Positions 18,504 through 26,738 of a DNA stretch of 64,000 nucleotides are shown piece after piece. The DNA is from an uncultured Alistipes sp. (GTDB taxonomy: Bacteria > Bacteroidota > Bacteroidia > Bacteroidales > Rikenellaceae). The first letter of the stretch is position 1. Each line of letters starts with the position of its first letter. A program made the position numbers and the translations under genes. The notes under the pieces were generated by a model that saw only the letters and a list, made by a program, of their open reading frames with translations, made no database searches and was not told the DNA's origin. Where the stretch lies: positions 1 to 64,000 of the forward strand of contig CASDZK010000050.1 in assembly GCA_949286165.1 (NCBI GenBank), in the 5' to 3' direction.

Positions 18504-19079
18504 ATAGCTGCTATTACTCCCCCTTCTAAGCCCGTTCCGGGACGCGACAGGCGTTTCCCTGCGGCTAAAGAACAATTACATCGCATAAACGACGATATTA
18601 CCGCCAAACAGGTTCGGCTTGTCGGCGATAATGTCGAATCCAAAGTGGTCTCCATTCAGGAGGCCATGCGCGTTGCCAGAGAACGTCAGTTGGATTTGGT
18701 GGAAATATCGCCCAAGGCGGATCCGCCCGTTTGTCGTATCGTCGATTATCAGAAATTTCTGTACCAACAGAAGAAAAAGGCGAAAGAGATCAAGGCGAAA
18801 TCTACGAAGATTGTCGTAAAAGAGATCCGTTTCGGACCTAATACCGACGATCATGATTATAATTTCAAATTGAAGCATGCCGAAAATTTTCTGAAAGAAG
18901 GAGCGAAGGTAAAGGCATACGTGTTCTTTCGGGGACGGGAGATCATCTTTAAGGACCAGGGAGAGATATTGTTGTTGAAATTTGCCCAGAATTTGGAGGA
19001 TTTGGCTAAGGTAGAGCAAATGCCGAGGCTGGAGGGCAAGCGGATGATTTTGATTTTGGCACCTAAACCTAAAAAGTAA
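18504..19079 (+). CDS. infC: Translation initiation factor IF-3, with a non-canonical start
   Basis: About 191 residues with the IF-3 N domain ([36 protein letters not shown]) and C domain ([24 protein letters not shown]). No in-frame ATG or GTG precedes the conserved part. A strong Shine-Dalgarno GGAGG lies at 18491-18495, and the codon 8 bases behind it is ATA (18504). An in-frame TTG at 18489 lies before the GGAGG and so lacks it. ATT at 18513 is 17 bases away. IF-3 in many bacteria starts from a rare codon so that it can limit its own synthesis, and ATA here would fit that pattern. The true start is not proven. rpmI and rplT do not follow. Confidence 0.85.
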   Translation: MAAITPPSKPVPGRDRRFPAAKEQLHRINDDITAKQVRLVGDNVESKVVSIQEAMRVARERQLDLVEISPKADPPVCRIVDYQKFLYQQKKKAKEIKAKSTKIVVKEIRFGPNTDDHDYNFKLKHAENFLKEGAKVKAYVFFRGREIIFKDQGEILLLKFAQNLEDLAKVEQMPRLEGKRMILILAPKPKK

Positions 19080-19102
19080 GCAAGAAAATTTCGGATATTT
19101 TT

Positions 19103-19140
19103 CTGAGGGTTCCCGCATTTGCCAGGAACCCTCAGTCGTT
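19103..19140 (+). terminator. Terminator after infC
   Basis: CTGAGGGTTCC (19103-19113) and GGAACCCTCAG (19125-19135) form a perfect 11-bp stem followed by TCGTTTTAT. It ends the thrS-infC unit, so rpmI-rplT are not read through from here. The rest of the gap to 19303 holds no gene. Confidence 0.85.
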
Positions 19141-19303
19141 TTATCGTACAGGTCAATTCTTTCGGGGAAATTCGAAAAACGAACCGTTTTTTTAGATTCA
19201 GGAGAATATTTTGCCTGAACATGAATGTATATTCAAAAAAAAGTGTGTCTTTGTTTCTGTTTTCATCTAATTATCGATTGCGTAAATTTAAATAATATAA
19301 AAA

Positions 19304-20428
19304 ATGAAGAAATTATTGCGAAAATCGTTGCTCATACTCGGATTGTTGGGCGTACAATCGGTTTCGGCCCAACCGTTTAGCGCCGAGTTTAAAAAAAGCG
19401 AAGTATTGCGGGTTATGGAAGCGGTTGCCGACTGGCAGATTGCGCATCAGGCCAATGTGAAGCACGGAGTGCAGGACTGGACCAATGCCACGTTGTATTT
19501 GGGGATGTCCGATTGGGCGGCATTGGCCGAAAAGGAAAAGGGAACGAAAGAATATTACGATTGGTTGAAGCGGATCGGAGACCGTGTCGGTTGGCAACCT
19601 GCGAAACGGATGTATCATGCCGATGATATTTGCATTTCGCAGATGTATATCGACCTGTATCGGCGGTTCGATGCGAAAAAAATGTTGGATCCTACCATTG
19701 CTCGCACTGACTGGGTAATGAAAAATCCGTCGGAAGGTCCTATGATCTTGGATTATCGGAAATCCGAATCATTGGAACGTTGGACTTGGTGCGACGCTTT
19801 GTTTATGGCGCCTCCCGTATATGCCCGTTTGTACAATATGACGGGAGATAAACGTTATTTGCGATTTATGAATGAACAGTATCGGGATACTTACGATTTG
19901 TTGTACGACAAGGACGAGCATTTGTTTTATCGGGATGCCCGTTACATCGGGCAGAAAGAAGCGAATGGGGCTAAAATTTTCTGGGCACGCGGCAACGGTT
20001 GGGTCCTGGGTGGACTTTGCGAAATATTGCAGGAATTGCCGGCCAAAGAAAAAAGCCGTGAATTTTATGAAAATTTGTTCATAGAGATGGCTTCCCGGAT
20101 AAAAGAACTGCAACTCCCTGACGGTTATTGGCGGGCCAGCTTGCTCGATCCGGACAGTTACCCTTCGCCGGAAACCAGCGGTACGGGCTTTTTCGTGTAT
20201 GCGTTGGCTTACGGTATTCGGACCGGATTGTTGCCGGCTGACGAATATATGCCTGCTTTGAAAAAAGGATGGGAAGCGATGGTAAAAGCTGTGGAAGAAA
20301 CCGGAAAATTAGGATATGTCCAGCCTATTGGTGCCGATCCGAAAAAAGTGACGCGCGATATGACGGAAGTATATGGAGTGGGTGCGTTATTATTGGCAGG
20401 AACTCAGATTTTCGAAATGTCCGAATAA
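19304..20428 (+). CDS. GH105 family unsaturated glycuronyl hydrolase
   Basis: 374 residues with a signal peptide (cleavage after SVSAQ), so exported to the periplasm. GH105 enzymes remove the 4,5-unsaturated uronic acid left by polysaccharide lyases, typically on rhamnogalacturonan fragments, through hydration of the double bond. The (alpha/alpha)6 barrel motifs are clear: WTNATLYLGM, the likely catalytic Asp164 in RWTWCDALFMAPP, WARGNGWVLGGL, and DGYWRASLLDPDSYPSPETSGTGFF. It stands alone between two terminators, with no lyase, SusC/SusD or regulator beside it. Some GH105 members act on glucuronyl substrates, so the sugar is uncertain. Confidence 0.85.
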   Translation: MKKLLRKSLLILGLLGVQSVSAQPFSAEFKKSEVLRVMEAVADWQIAHQANVKHGVQDWTNATLYLGMSDWAALAEKEKGTKEYYDWLKRIGDRVGWQPAKRMYHADDICISQMYIDLYRRFDAKKMLDPTIARTDWVMKNPSEGPMILDYRKSESLERWTWCDALFMAPPVYARLYNMTGDKRYLRFMNEQYRDTYDLLYDKDEHLFYRDARYIGQKEANGAKIFWARGNGWVLGGLCEILQELPAKEKSREFYENLFIEMASRIKELQLPDGYWRASLLDPDSYPSPETSGTGFFVYALAYGIRTGLLPADEYMPALKKGWEAMVKAVEETGKLGYVQPIGADPKKVTRDMTEVYGVGALLLAGTQIFEMSE

Positions 20429-20453
20429 AAATGAATTTTTGAATACAGGAAAT

Positions 20454-20489
20454 GCGGGGACGATCTGTAATCGTTCCCGTTCTTTTTTA
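20454..20489 (+). terminator. Terminator after the GH105 gene
   Basis: CGGGGACGAT (20455-20464) pairs with ATCGTTCCCG (20470-20479) around a 5-base loop, followed by a T-rich run. Confidence 0.75.
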
Positions 20490-20544
20490 AAAAAGAGAAA
20501 TGTTTTCGAGAGGAAAATGCCAGAAAACGGATTGTCGAATTTGT

Positions 20545-20552
20545 TATCTTTG
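20545..20552 (+). promoter_or_regulatory. -7 promoter box of the MATE exporter
   Basis: TATCTTTG, with a start near 20559 and a very short leader to ATG 20571. No clear -33 box. Confidence 0.55.
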
Positions 20553-20570
20553 TAACCTAAATATATCGGA

Positions 20571-21905
20571 ATGGCGGAAACACGATTCACGAAAGGAAAC
20601 GAGACCCGGTTAATATTGGAATTTGCAATGCCTGTGATGGCGGGCAGTCTGTTCATGCAGCTGTACAACTATGTGGATGCCGTTGTCGTAGGGAATTTTA
20701 TCAATAAAGAAGCATTGGCTGCCGTGGGAGCCTCCGCACCGTTTATTTTTACGTTGGTATCGCTTGTTATCGGCATCAGTATCGGTTCCAGCATCATGAT
20801 TTCTCAATGTTACGGACGGGGAGATATAGCTGGAATTAAACGGATTTCCGATACGCTTTATATATTTCTGTTTTTTGCCAGCTTGCTGCTTACTTTGTTG
20901 GGTATTCTTTTTAATCGTCAGATTTTGGAGTTGATCGGTTTGCCAGAAGAGGTTATGCCGTACGCGATGGAGTACCTCAGAATTTATCTGTTGGGGATCG
21001 TTTTTCTGTTTATATTTAATTCATTGTCTTCCATCTTGCGGGGAGTGGGGGATTCCAAAACGCCGTTGTTGTTTCTGATCGTATCGTCGGTATTGAATAT
21101 CCTGCTCGATTTGCTGTTTGTCTCTGTTTTTTCATGGGGAGTTGCCGGAGCGGCCTGGGCTACCGTCATCGCCGAATTTTTAGCCGTTGTTTTTGCTGTC
21201 AGATATACCAATAAATATACCCCTGTCGTTAAATTGAAAGTTAGCAGTATGACTTTTGATTTCTCCGTTTTCCGACAGAGTTTGAAGTTGGGGATCCCCG
21301 CCGGTTTGCAACAGTTGTTCGTATCGTTGGGCATGTTGGCCGTGTGGCGTATTGTGAACGGTTTCGGAACCGATGTTATGGCGGCGTATTCCGCGGCTAA
21401 CCGTATCGAGACTTTTGTGGCGATTGTGCCTATGGCTCTCAGTATTGCCGTAACGAATTTTACGGCCCAGAACATGGGGGCTGGAGCTTTAGACAGAGTC
21501 CGCAACGGTATTCGTGCGGCATTGAAAATGAATCTGGTGTCCGGTCTGCTCATATTGTTGTTGCTTTCGGCTTTGGGAATTCCCTTGATGAAGATGTTTA
21601 CGCGGGACGTGCAGGTTGTTCGGATAGGCGGAGAATATTTGATGGTATTGGCGTTTTCCTATTGGATCTTTGGAACCATGTTTTGTTATATGGGGGCGAT
21701 GAGAGGGCTGGGGAATACTTTGGTCCCGATGTTGGTCAGCCTGATTTCTCTGTGGTTGATTCGGGTTCCTGTTGCGGCTTTTCTTTCTTCCTGTCTCGGC
21801 GAATTGGGCGTTTGGCTTTCCGCTCCGGCTGCATGGTTGTTGGGTATGGTCGCAGCTTATTGGGCTTATCGCCGGAAAATGAAAAAAGAGCTGTCCGGTT
21901 GTTGA
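20571..21905 (+). CDS. MATE family efflux transporter
   Basis: 444 residues with about 12 hydrophobic helices and the internal twofold repeat of the MATE/NorM fold. It begins with the typical LEFAMPVMAGSLFMQLYNYVDA, and FGTDVMAAYSAANRIETF marks the second half. It would export cationic compounds or metabolites using an ion gradient. The substrate is unknown. It is a single gene between its own promoter and a shared terminator. Confidence 0.9.
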   Translation: MAETRFTKGNETRLILEFAMPVMAGSLFMQLYNYVDAVVVGNFINKEALAAVGASAPFIFTLVSLVIGISIGSSIMISQCYGRGDIAGIKRISDTLYIFLFFASLLLTLLGILFNRQILELIGLPEEVMPYAMEYLRIYLLGIVFLFIFNSLSSILRGVGDSKTPLLFLIVSSVLNILLDLLFVSVFSWGVAGAAWATVIAEFLAVVFAVRYTNKYTPVVKLKVSSMTFDFSVFRQSLKLGIPAGLQQLFVSLGMLAVWRIVNGFGTDVMAAYSAANRIETFVAIVPMALSIAVTNFTAQNMGAGALDRVRNGIRAALKMNLVSGLLILLLLSALGIPLMKMFTRDVQVVRIGGEYLMVLAFSYWIFGTMFCYMGAMRGLGNTLVPMLVSLISLWLIRVPVAAFLSSCLGELGVWLSAPAAWLLGMVAAYWAYRRKMKKELSGC

Positions 21906-21920
21906 AAGAGCGCGGATGAT

Positions 21921-21963
21921 GAAAAAAACGATAGGAACGCATTTTCCGTTCCTATCGTTTTTT
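21921..21963. terminator. Strong bidirectional terminator
   Basis: A 17-bp stem (about 21922-21938 with 21946-21962, core ACGATAGGAACG) carries A and T runs on both sides. It serves the MATE gene on the plus strand and the cytochrome-like gene on the minus strand. Confidence 0.9.
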
Positions 21964-21984
21964 ATAAATATCGAACGTGTTCGG

Positions 21985-24357
21985 TTAAATATCGTAGGCT
22001 TTTTCTCCTGCGGTAATCGTCCGGTTGTTTTCTTCCTCTATTTTTAAACGTTCGTCGTATTTCTGCAACTGTTTTTGATGTTTTTCGCAGGGGACGAGTT
22101 CTTTTTCAATGTCCCCTCGGGGTGTCTCTTTCAACCTTTTTTGTCCGGTTCGGATCAGTTCTATCGCCCGGTCGAATTTGGCTTTGTCGTTTCGGATCGC
22201 ATCCAGACAGGGACTGACTTCCGGACGATCGAATGCGATCTGGGCTGTCATGGTCCTGCTGAAATGGTTCAGGGCTCCGAAATTGATGCCGGTCAGCTTG
22301 CCCAATTCATTCAATTCTTCATAGGTAAGCGGGCAGCGTCCGGCCATCGTGTTGTCGAATGCCGATTCATATACCGGATAATATACACCGTTCAGGTCCA
22401 TCCAGGTATAAAGGGTCTCTTTTTCTTTATCGGTCAGCGATACTTTATGATGTCCGCCGTCGATGATTTGCGTCAGTTTGCTGGCGTGCGATCCCCAGGA
22501 GTAAGGCGGTTGTATGGCGGCCGGTCCGCCTCCGATGAGGTGTACTGCTTTTTTTACGTACAGATTTACATAAGCGGCATTGAAAAAGGGATTCATGTCT
22601 CCGGCCAATACTAATTTATCCCGGTTTTCCGGATCGAAATCGTGACATTTTACACACCGTTTGTCCAAAATCGGTTGTACGTGTTCCATGAATGAAAACT
22701 TGAACGGTTCTTTATTCATCCACGGCGTCAGTTCTACCGGTTTTTTCTTTAGAGCGGCGGGTTGTACGTTCGAAGGAACCGGAACGTTCAACCGGTCTTC
22801 ATGGCAACCGATACAGCCGTTGACTTCTCCCGGCATGACAATTGTCCCGCTGCGCATCGATTGAATCATTTTTTTGTCTTTATCCAGCAATTGGAAATAG
22901 ATGTGTTTCCGGGCGGGAACGATAAAGTTGGCCGAACCGTCTTCTTCTACGGGCACTTCGCCCAAGATGCGTTTGTTCTCGAAGCTATGCCAGTTCATGC
23001 CCGGCGCCTGTTCCCCTTCGCCGCCCCAGCCTCCGCTGGTCCAGGTCCGTTTTTCTGGCGATTCCACGACGCGAAGGTACTTTACGGAACCTTTTTCGAC
23101 GCCTTGCATGTGGGTCCCTTCATAAACGTTTTGTACGTAAAAGGTACCGGTCTTGTCTGCATGGTTTCTTCTGTAAGGCAAAGAACCGGGACGGAAACGG
23201 GGAGCCACCGGCATCGGGTCGAACAGGCTGTGTTCGCTTTCCAAAATCAACTCTTCCGTGCCGTCACGACCGACCAGAAAGATACCCATTTTGCAGTCGG
23301 ATACGTTCCAGCCGTCGTGTTTATGCCAGATGCTTCTGGATACCAGAAAATAGTCTTCATTCAACGGATAAGGGTCTTCGAAAAAGGTTTTTACCCATTT
23401 GAAGCTGTCTAAATTTCCGTTTTGCATCAACGAGCGGCTTTCTTTCGGCCAGATTTGCAGTACGGGAGTTTCGCCGTCCACGCCCTGTTTCCTGTCTATC
23501 AAGGCCATGGCGCCCCACGGACGGTCGTGGCACGCACTGAAAATACATACGACCAGATCGCTCCCCGGAATTTGCCTGCCGTCTATGACGGCTCCCGGAG
23601 CAGCGGTGTTGTTCCCGTAATAAATGCTGTGTTTCGTTCCGTCCGGATTGACGGTCCACAATCCCTGCGCGTCGCCGAAATTTCTGTCCACGTATTCCCA
23701 CCGGTCGTATAAGATCCTTCCGTCGTTCATCAGCGATGAATGGCCTTCGAACAACGTGCTGCGCCCGATTTGCGTGATGTTCGACCCGTCGGCGTTCATT
23801 CGGTACAAATTGGCCATGATGTGGCGGTTGCACATGCAATATTTGGGTTGGCGGGTAGAACTGAATACAATGCCTCCGTCGGGCAGGTACAACGGGTCTA
23901 TATCGGATACTCCGGCCGCTTTCGTCAATTGTTTCAGTCCGCTTCCGTCGGTATTGATTTCATAAATGTGATAGTCGTCTTCCTTGTTTTTCCGCATGGA
24001 GAAAATGATCTTTTTGCCGTCGAATGACAACTCCGGATCCCGTATGACCCCGTCTTTCAATTCGAGCAACGTGCGGATGCTGCGTGAGTCCACGTCGAAA
24101 ATTTTCAGAGCTCCTCCCGGCGTAAAGCTGTTTTCGTTGATTTCTCCTTTCTGGAAAATGGTCGCGGTGTTATGGTGGTCGGGGGGATATTGCTCCCGCT
24201 CCACGAATAGTATTTGTTTGCCTGACAATTGATTTAGGGCTTTGGTTGTCAGAAATATCCGTTTAGGCTCCATGGATTGCTGTTGCCCGTTTCCCGAAAA
24301 GGGCAGGAGACTCCACAACACGGGAAAGACGATTAAGCGGGCGAGATGTTCTTTCAT
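21985..24357 (-). CDS. Hydrazine-synthase-alpha-like di-haem protein with N-terminal beta-propeller
   Basis: 790 residues with a signal peptide (ends near SGNGQQQ). The N-terminal half is a TolB/PD40-like propeller (IRDPELSFDGKKIIFSMRK, DIDPLYLPDGGIVFSSTRQPKYCMCNRH). The middle and C-terminal regions resemble the HZS_alpha domain. Two c-type haem motifs are visible, CIGCH at 515-519 and CVKCH at 568-572. True hydrazine synthase of anammox bacteria is a multi-subunit complex, and no partner subunits occur here, so hydrazine chemistry should not be assumed. Related proteins occur in heterotrophs with unknown roles. It is the second gene of a two-gene operon, 22 bases after the IclR regulator. 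A periplasmic redox role is likely; the substrate is unknown. Confidence 0.75.
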   Translation of the reverse strand: MKEHLARLIVFPVLWSLLPFSGNGQQQSMEPKRIFLTTKALNQLSGKQILFVEREQYPPDHHNTATIFQKGEINENSFTPGGALKIFDVDSRSIRTLLELKDGVIRDPELSFDGKKIIFSMRKNKEDDYHIYEINTDGSGLKQLTKAAGVSDIDPLYLPDGGIVFSSTRQPKYCMCNRHIMANLYRMNADGSNITQIGRSTLFEGHSSLMNDGRILYDRWEYVDRNFGDAQGLWTVNPDGTKHSIYYGNNTAAPGAVIDGRQIPGSDLVVCIFSACHDRPWGAMALIDRKQGVDGETPVLQIWPKESRSLMQNGNLDSFKWVKTFFEDPYPLNEDYFLVSRSIWHKHDGWNVSDCKMGIFLVGRDGTEELILESEHSLFDPMPVAPRFRPGSLPYRRNHADKTGTFYVQNVYEGTHMQGVEKGSVKYLRVVESPEKRTWTSGGWGGEGEQAPGMNWHSFENKRILGEVPVEEDGSANFIVPARKHIYFQLLDKDKKMIQSMRSGTIVMPGEVNGCIGCHEDRLNVPVPSNVQPAALKKKPVELTPWMNKEPFKFSFMEHVQPILDKRCVKCHDFDPENRDKLVLAGDMNPFFNAAYVNLYVKKAVHLIGGGPAAIQPPYSWGSHASKLTQIIDGGHHKVSLTDKEKETLYTWMDLNGVYYPVYESAFDNTMAGRCPLTYEELNELGKLTGINFGALNHFSRTMTAQIAFDRPEVSPCLDAIRNDKAKFDRAIELIRTGQKRLKETPRGDIEKELVPCEKHQKQLQKYDERLKIEEENNRTITAGEKAYDI

Positions 24358-24379
24358 GGCGTTTTGGTTTTGAAAAAGT

Positions 24380-25168
24380 TTATCGGTTGTTCGGAACGAA
24401 TCCTAAATTGGAGGATATTTTTCCGGCGGTGTCCGTCAATTTTTTCCCTATTTCCGGGAACAGTCTCTGCGGCAGCCTTCCTGACGGACCGGAAGTCCAT
24501 ATCGTAGCGGCAATGTGGCCGAACTGATTGAATACCGGGGCGGCAACGCAGTGTACGCCGCTGATTTCTTCTTCGACGTCCACGGCGTAACCGGTCCGTC
24601 GAATGATTTTCAGTTCTTCCTGCAATTGTTCTTCGCAGGTAATAGTCCGGTCGTTGAAACGTATGTATTCGATTCGGGACAAAACTTGTTGCTGCTCTTC
24701 CGGTTCGAGATAGGCTAAAAATAATTTGCCGGGCGCCGAGGCGTGAAGGCAGAAATCCGTACCCGGGCGCAACAGGAACGTAAAGTTATGAGAGCCCAAT
24801 ACCTGTTCCAGCAGTACGACCCTGCTGTCCATGAATACGCCAAGCATGACGCTTTCTTTGATTTTGTCGCGCAGGGCCCGCATAGGAGGAAGCGATTGTT
24901 CTACGATGTTCGATTCTCCGAGGGCGGCCAATCCGATCCGTAAAAATTTCCGGGACAGGAAAAATCGCTGAGTTTCGTCATTTTTACCCAGATATTCCAT
25001 TTCATACAGGGAATTCAATAACCGGAATAGAGTCGTTTTCGGCTGTTTCTGTCGGTTTATGATTTCCTGCATGGTCAAGCCTGACGGGTATTGCGTCAGT
25101 AGTTCGAGCAAATCAAATGTTTTTCGAACGATGGGAATACGGTATTTTATATCCGGCGTTTTTGGCAT
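24380..25168 (-). CDS. IclR family transcriptional regulator
   Basis: 262 residues from ATG 25168. The longer frame up to 25354 is rejected because it crosses the promoter and operator. The N-terminal winged helix-turn-helix begins IPIVRKTFDLLELLTQYPSGLTMQEII. The C-terminal effector domain is typical of IclR (LLRPGTDFCLHASAPGKLFLAYL, TGYAVDVEEEISGVHCVAAPVFNQFGHIAATIWTSGP). Members usually bind a small metabolite and repress or activate catabolic genes through palindromes. A GAAAC-N3-GTTTC site lies just upstream of its own start, and a stronger version precedes the GH101 operon, so I infer that it controls both. Confidence 0.9.
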   Translation of the reverse strand: MPKTPDIKYRIPIVRKTFDLLELLTQYPSGLTMQEIINRQKQPKTTLFRLLNSLYEMEYLGKNDETQRFFLSRKFLRIGLAALGESNIVEQSLPPMRALRDKIKESVMLGVFMDSRVVLLEQVLGSHNFTFLLRPGTDFCLHASAPGKLFLAYLEPEEQQQVLSRIEYIRFNDRTITCEEQLQEELKIIRRTGYAVDVEEEISGVHCVAAPVFNQFGHIAATIWTSGPSGRLPQRLFPEIGKKLTDTAGKISSNLGFVPNNR

Positions 25169-25185
25169 AGTCGCTTGGCCTGTAT

Positions 25186-25204
25186 TTTGAAACTTGGTTT
25201 CTAA
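25186..25204. promoter_or_regulatory. Putative IclR auto-operator
   Basis: GAAAC (25189-25193) and GTTTC (25197-25201) flank a 3-base spacer, with partly symmetric flanks. On the minus strand it is centred 22 bases after the TATCTTTG box, the same as the palindrome at 4186-4240. It lies between the predicted transcript start and the ATG. Confidence 0.6.
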
Positions 25205-25216
25205 TAATGAACTTAA

Positions 25217-25224
25217 CAAAGATA
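25217..25224 (-). promoter_or_regulatory. -7 promoter box of the iclR operon
   Basis: The minus strand reads TATCTTTG. The start is predicted near 25210, giving a leader of about 42 nt to ATG 25168. Confidence 0.6.
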
Positions 25225-25326
25225 AAAAATATTTTCCGATTATACAATATTGAAAAATACGATAATCGAAAAATAAACGGTTAAATGTCGTAGGCAGAAG
25301 TTGTGCAGAGGCCGGATGCGGGAGAG

Positions 25327-26061
25327 TCAGGCTTTGATGTGCGATACGTTCCAATTGCCGTCGAAATCTTCCGTTACGGCGCTCAGGCTCTCGATCCAGT
25401 CTCCGGAGTTGATGTACAGGATGTCATGGATGTATTTTTTTTCGGGTTGGTGTATGTGTCCGCATATGACGCCGTTGCAATTGTGTTTTCGGGCTATTTC
25501 CACGATATTTTTGTCGAAACTGCTCATTCTGGACACATAACGTTTGACTTTGTCCTTCATTAATTTGGAAATGGAAAAGTATTCTTTGCCGTGTCTGCGA
25601 CGGTAATCGTTGTAATGTCGGTTGATTTGCAGCAACAGGGAGTACAGTTTGTCTCCGAATTTGGACATCCAACGGATATTGGAAGTGACGTTGTCGAACA
25701 TGTCTCCGTGGAATACGAAAAATTTCCGGCCCATGCTTTCGTGAATATAATTGCGCAGGATCGAGAAATTTCCGTAGGTAAAGGGCGCCACGTTGTCCAG
25801 AAAATCGTCGTGATTCCCTCGGATGTATATGATTTCCGTGTCGCGCTGGATGTCCAGCATCAAGGTAATGAACGAGTTGTACATGTGTTTCCAGCGTTTC
25901 CGGTTTCTTACCAAATGCCAGCCGTCTATGATGTCTCCGTTGAGAATCAGTTTTTCACAACTGTTTTCCTTGAGAAAATTCATGGCTTCGACGGTATGGG
26001 AAAATTTCGATCCGATATGAATATCCGACAAAACGATGGTCTTGTATTTTTTCGTGTTCAT
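25327..26061 (-). CDS. UDP-2,3-diacylglucosamine diphosphatase-like metallophosphoesterase
   Basis: 244 residues with the complete calcineurin-like metal set: LSDIHIG, LNGDIIDGW, IRGNHDDFLD, VFHGDMFD and CGHIHQPE. The pattern and length fit LpxH/LpxH2-type enzymes, which remove UMP from UDP-diacylglucosamine in lipid A synthesis. Bacteroidota carry several paralogues, so the substrate is likely but not certain. It is a single gene with its own promoter. No obvious terminator is seen before the iclR promoter. Confidence 0.8.
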   Translation of the reverse strand: MNTKKYKTIVLSDIHIGSKFSHTVEAMNFLKENSCEKLILNGDIIDGWHLVRNRKRWKHMYNSFITLMLDIQRDTEIIYIRGNHDDFLDNVAPFTYGNFSILRNYIHESMGRKFFVFHGDMFDNVTSNIRWMSKFGDKLYSLLLQINRHYNDYRRRHGKEYFSISKLMKDKVKRYVSRMSSFDKNIVEIARKHNCNGVICGHIHQPEKKYIHDILYINSGDWIESLSAVTEDFDGNWNVSHIKA

Positions 26062-26090
26062 TATTATGATATACAGAAAAAGTCGTAGAA

Positions 26091-26098
26091 CAAAGATA
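26091..26098 (-). promoter_or_regulatory. -7 promoter box of the LpxH-like gene
   Basis: The minus strand reads TATCTTTG, with a start near 26084, about 23 nt before the ATG. A plus-strand TATCTTTA at 26222-26229 may serve nfeD in the opposite direction. Confidence 0.55.
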
Positions 26099-26253
26099 AT
26101 GTTTTATTTTGAATAAATCGGTTTTATTGGTTTTAAGGGAGCGGCCGAAGAAACTTCGGTTGCCGGGCGAACTGAAATGTGTTTTTTACGTAGTAATGTA
26201 GGGCGGTTTCGGAAAAAACGTTATCTTTACGCTGTTTATCAGAAAACGTGAGA

Positions 26254-26721
26254 ATGGAACTGTTTATTATTATTTTTCTCGTAGTACTCGGATTGTGCCT
26301 GTTGGTGGCGGAGATTCTGTTTATTCCCGGCATTACCGTGGCTTTGACAGGGGCGATCGTTTCGTTTATTGCCGCTGTGTTGTTGGCCTATTACAATTTC
26401 GGATTTTCTTGTGCGATGTGGGTAATCGGCGCCAGCGTCGTGTTGAGTGTCGTTACGGTATTGCTGTGCATGCGCAGGAAGATGTTGAAAAAAATATCAT
26501 TGCATGAATCCATTACTTCTTCCGTTTCCCGGAACGCGGAAGAAATCGTTCCGCTCGGCGCGGAAGGTATCGCTCAGACTCGGTTGGCGCCTATGGGAAC
26601 GGTGCTGGTAAACGGAAATATTCTGGAGTCGAAAACCTATGACGGGTATCTGGAGGCCAAGACCCGTGTTAAAGTCGTCGGATTCGAAGATTCCGTCGTC
26701 ATTGTATCGCGATTGAAATAA
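26254..26721 (+). CDS. NfeD-like membrane protein
   Basis: 155 residues from ATG 26254; a GTG two codons earlier is also possible. Three hydrophobic segments fill the first 80 residues, then a small OB-fold domain ([31 protein letters not shown]) typical of short NfeD proteins. These act with flotillin-like partners in membrane microdomains. The floA partner follows 17 bases later. Confidence 0.85.
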   Translation: MELFIIIFLVVLGLCLLVAEILFIPGITVALTGAIVSFIAAVLLAYYNFGFSCAMWVIGASVVLSVVTVLLCMRRKMLKKISLHESITSSVSRNAEEIVPLGAEGIAQTRLAPMGTVLVNGNILESKTYDGYLEAKTRVKVVGFEDSVVIVSRLK

Positions 26722-26738
26722 CTAATACCTTTAAGAAT

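Noticed and set aside
21985..24357. Annotation as true hydrazine synthase (anammox)
   Set aside because: Only an alpha-like chain is present, with no beta/gamma subunits or anammox context.
24380..25354. Longer IclR form starting at 25354
   Set aside because: The extra 62 residues cross the promoter box and operator and do not resemble the family; ATG 25168 is preferred.
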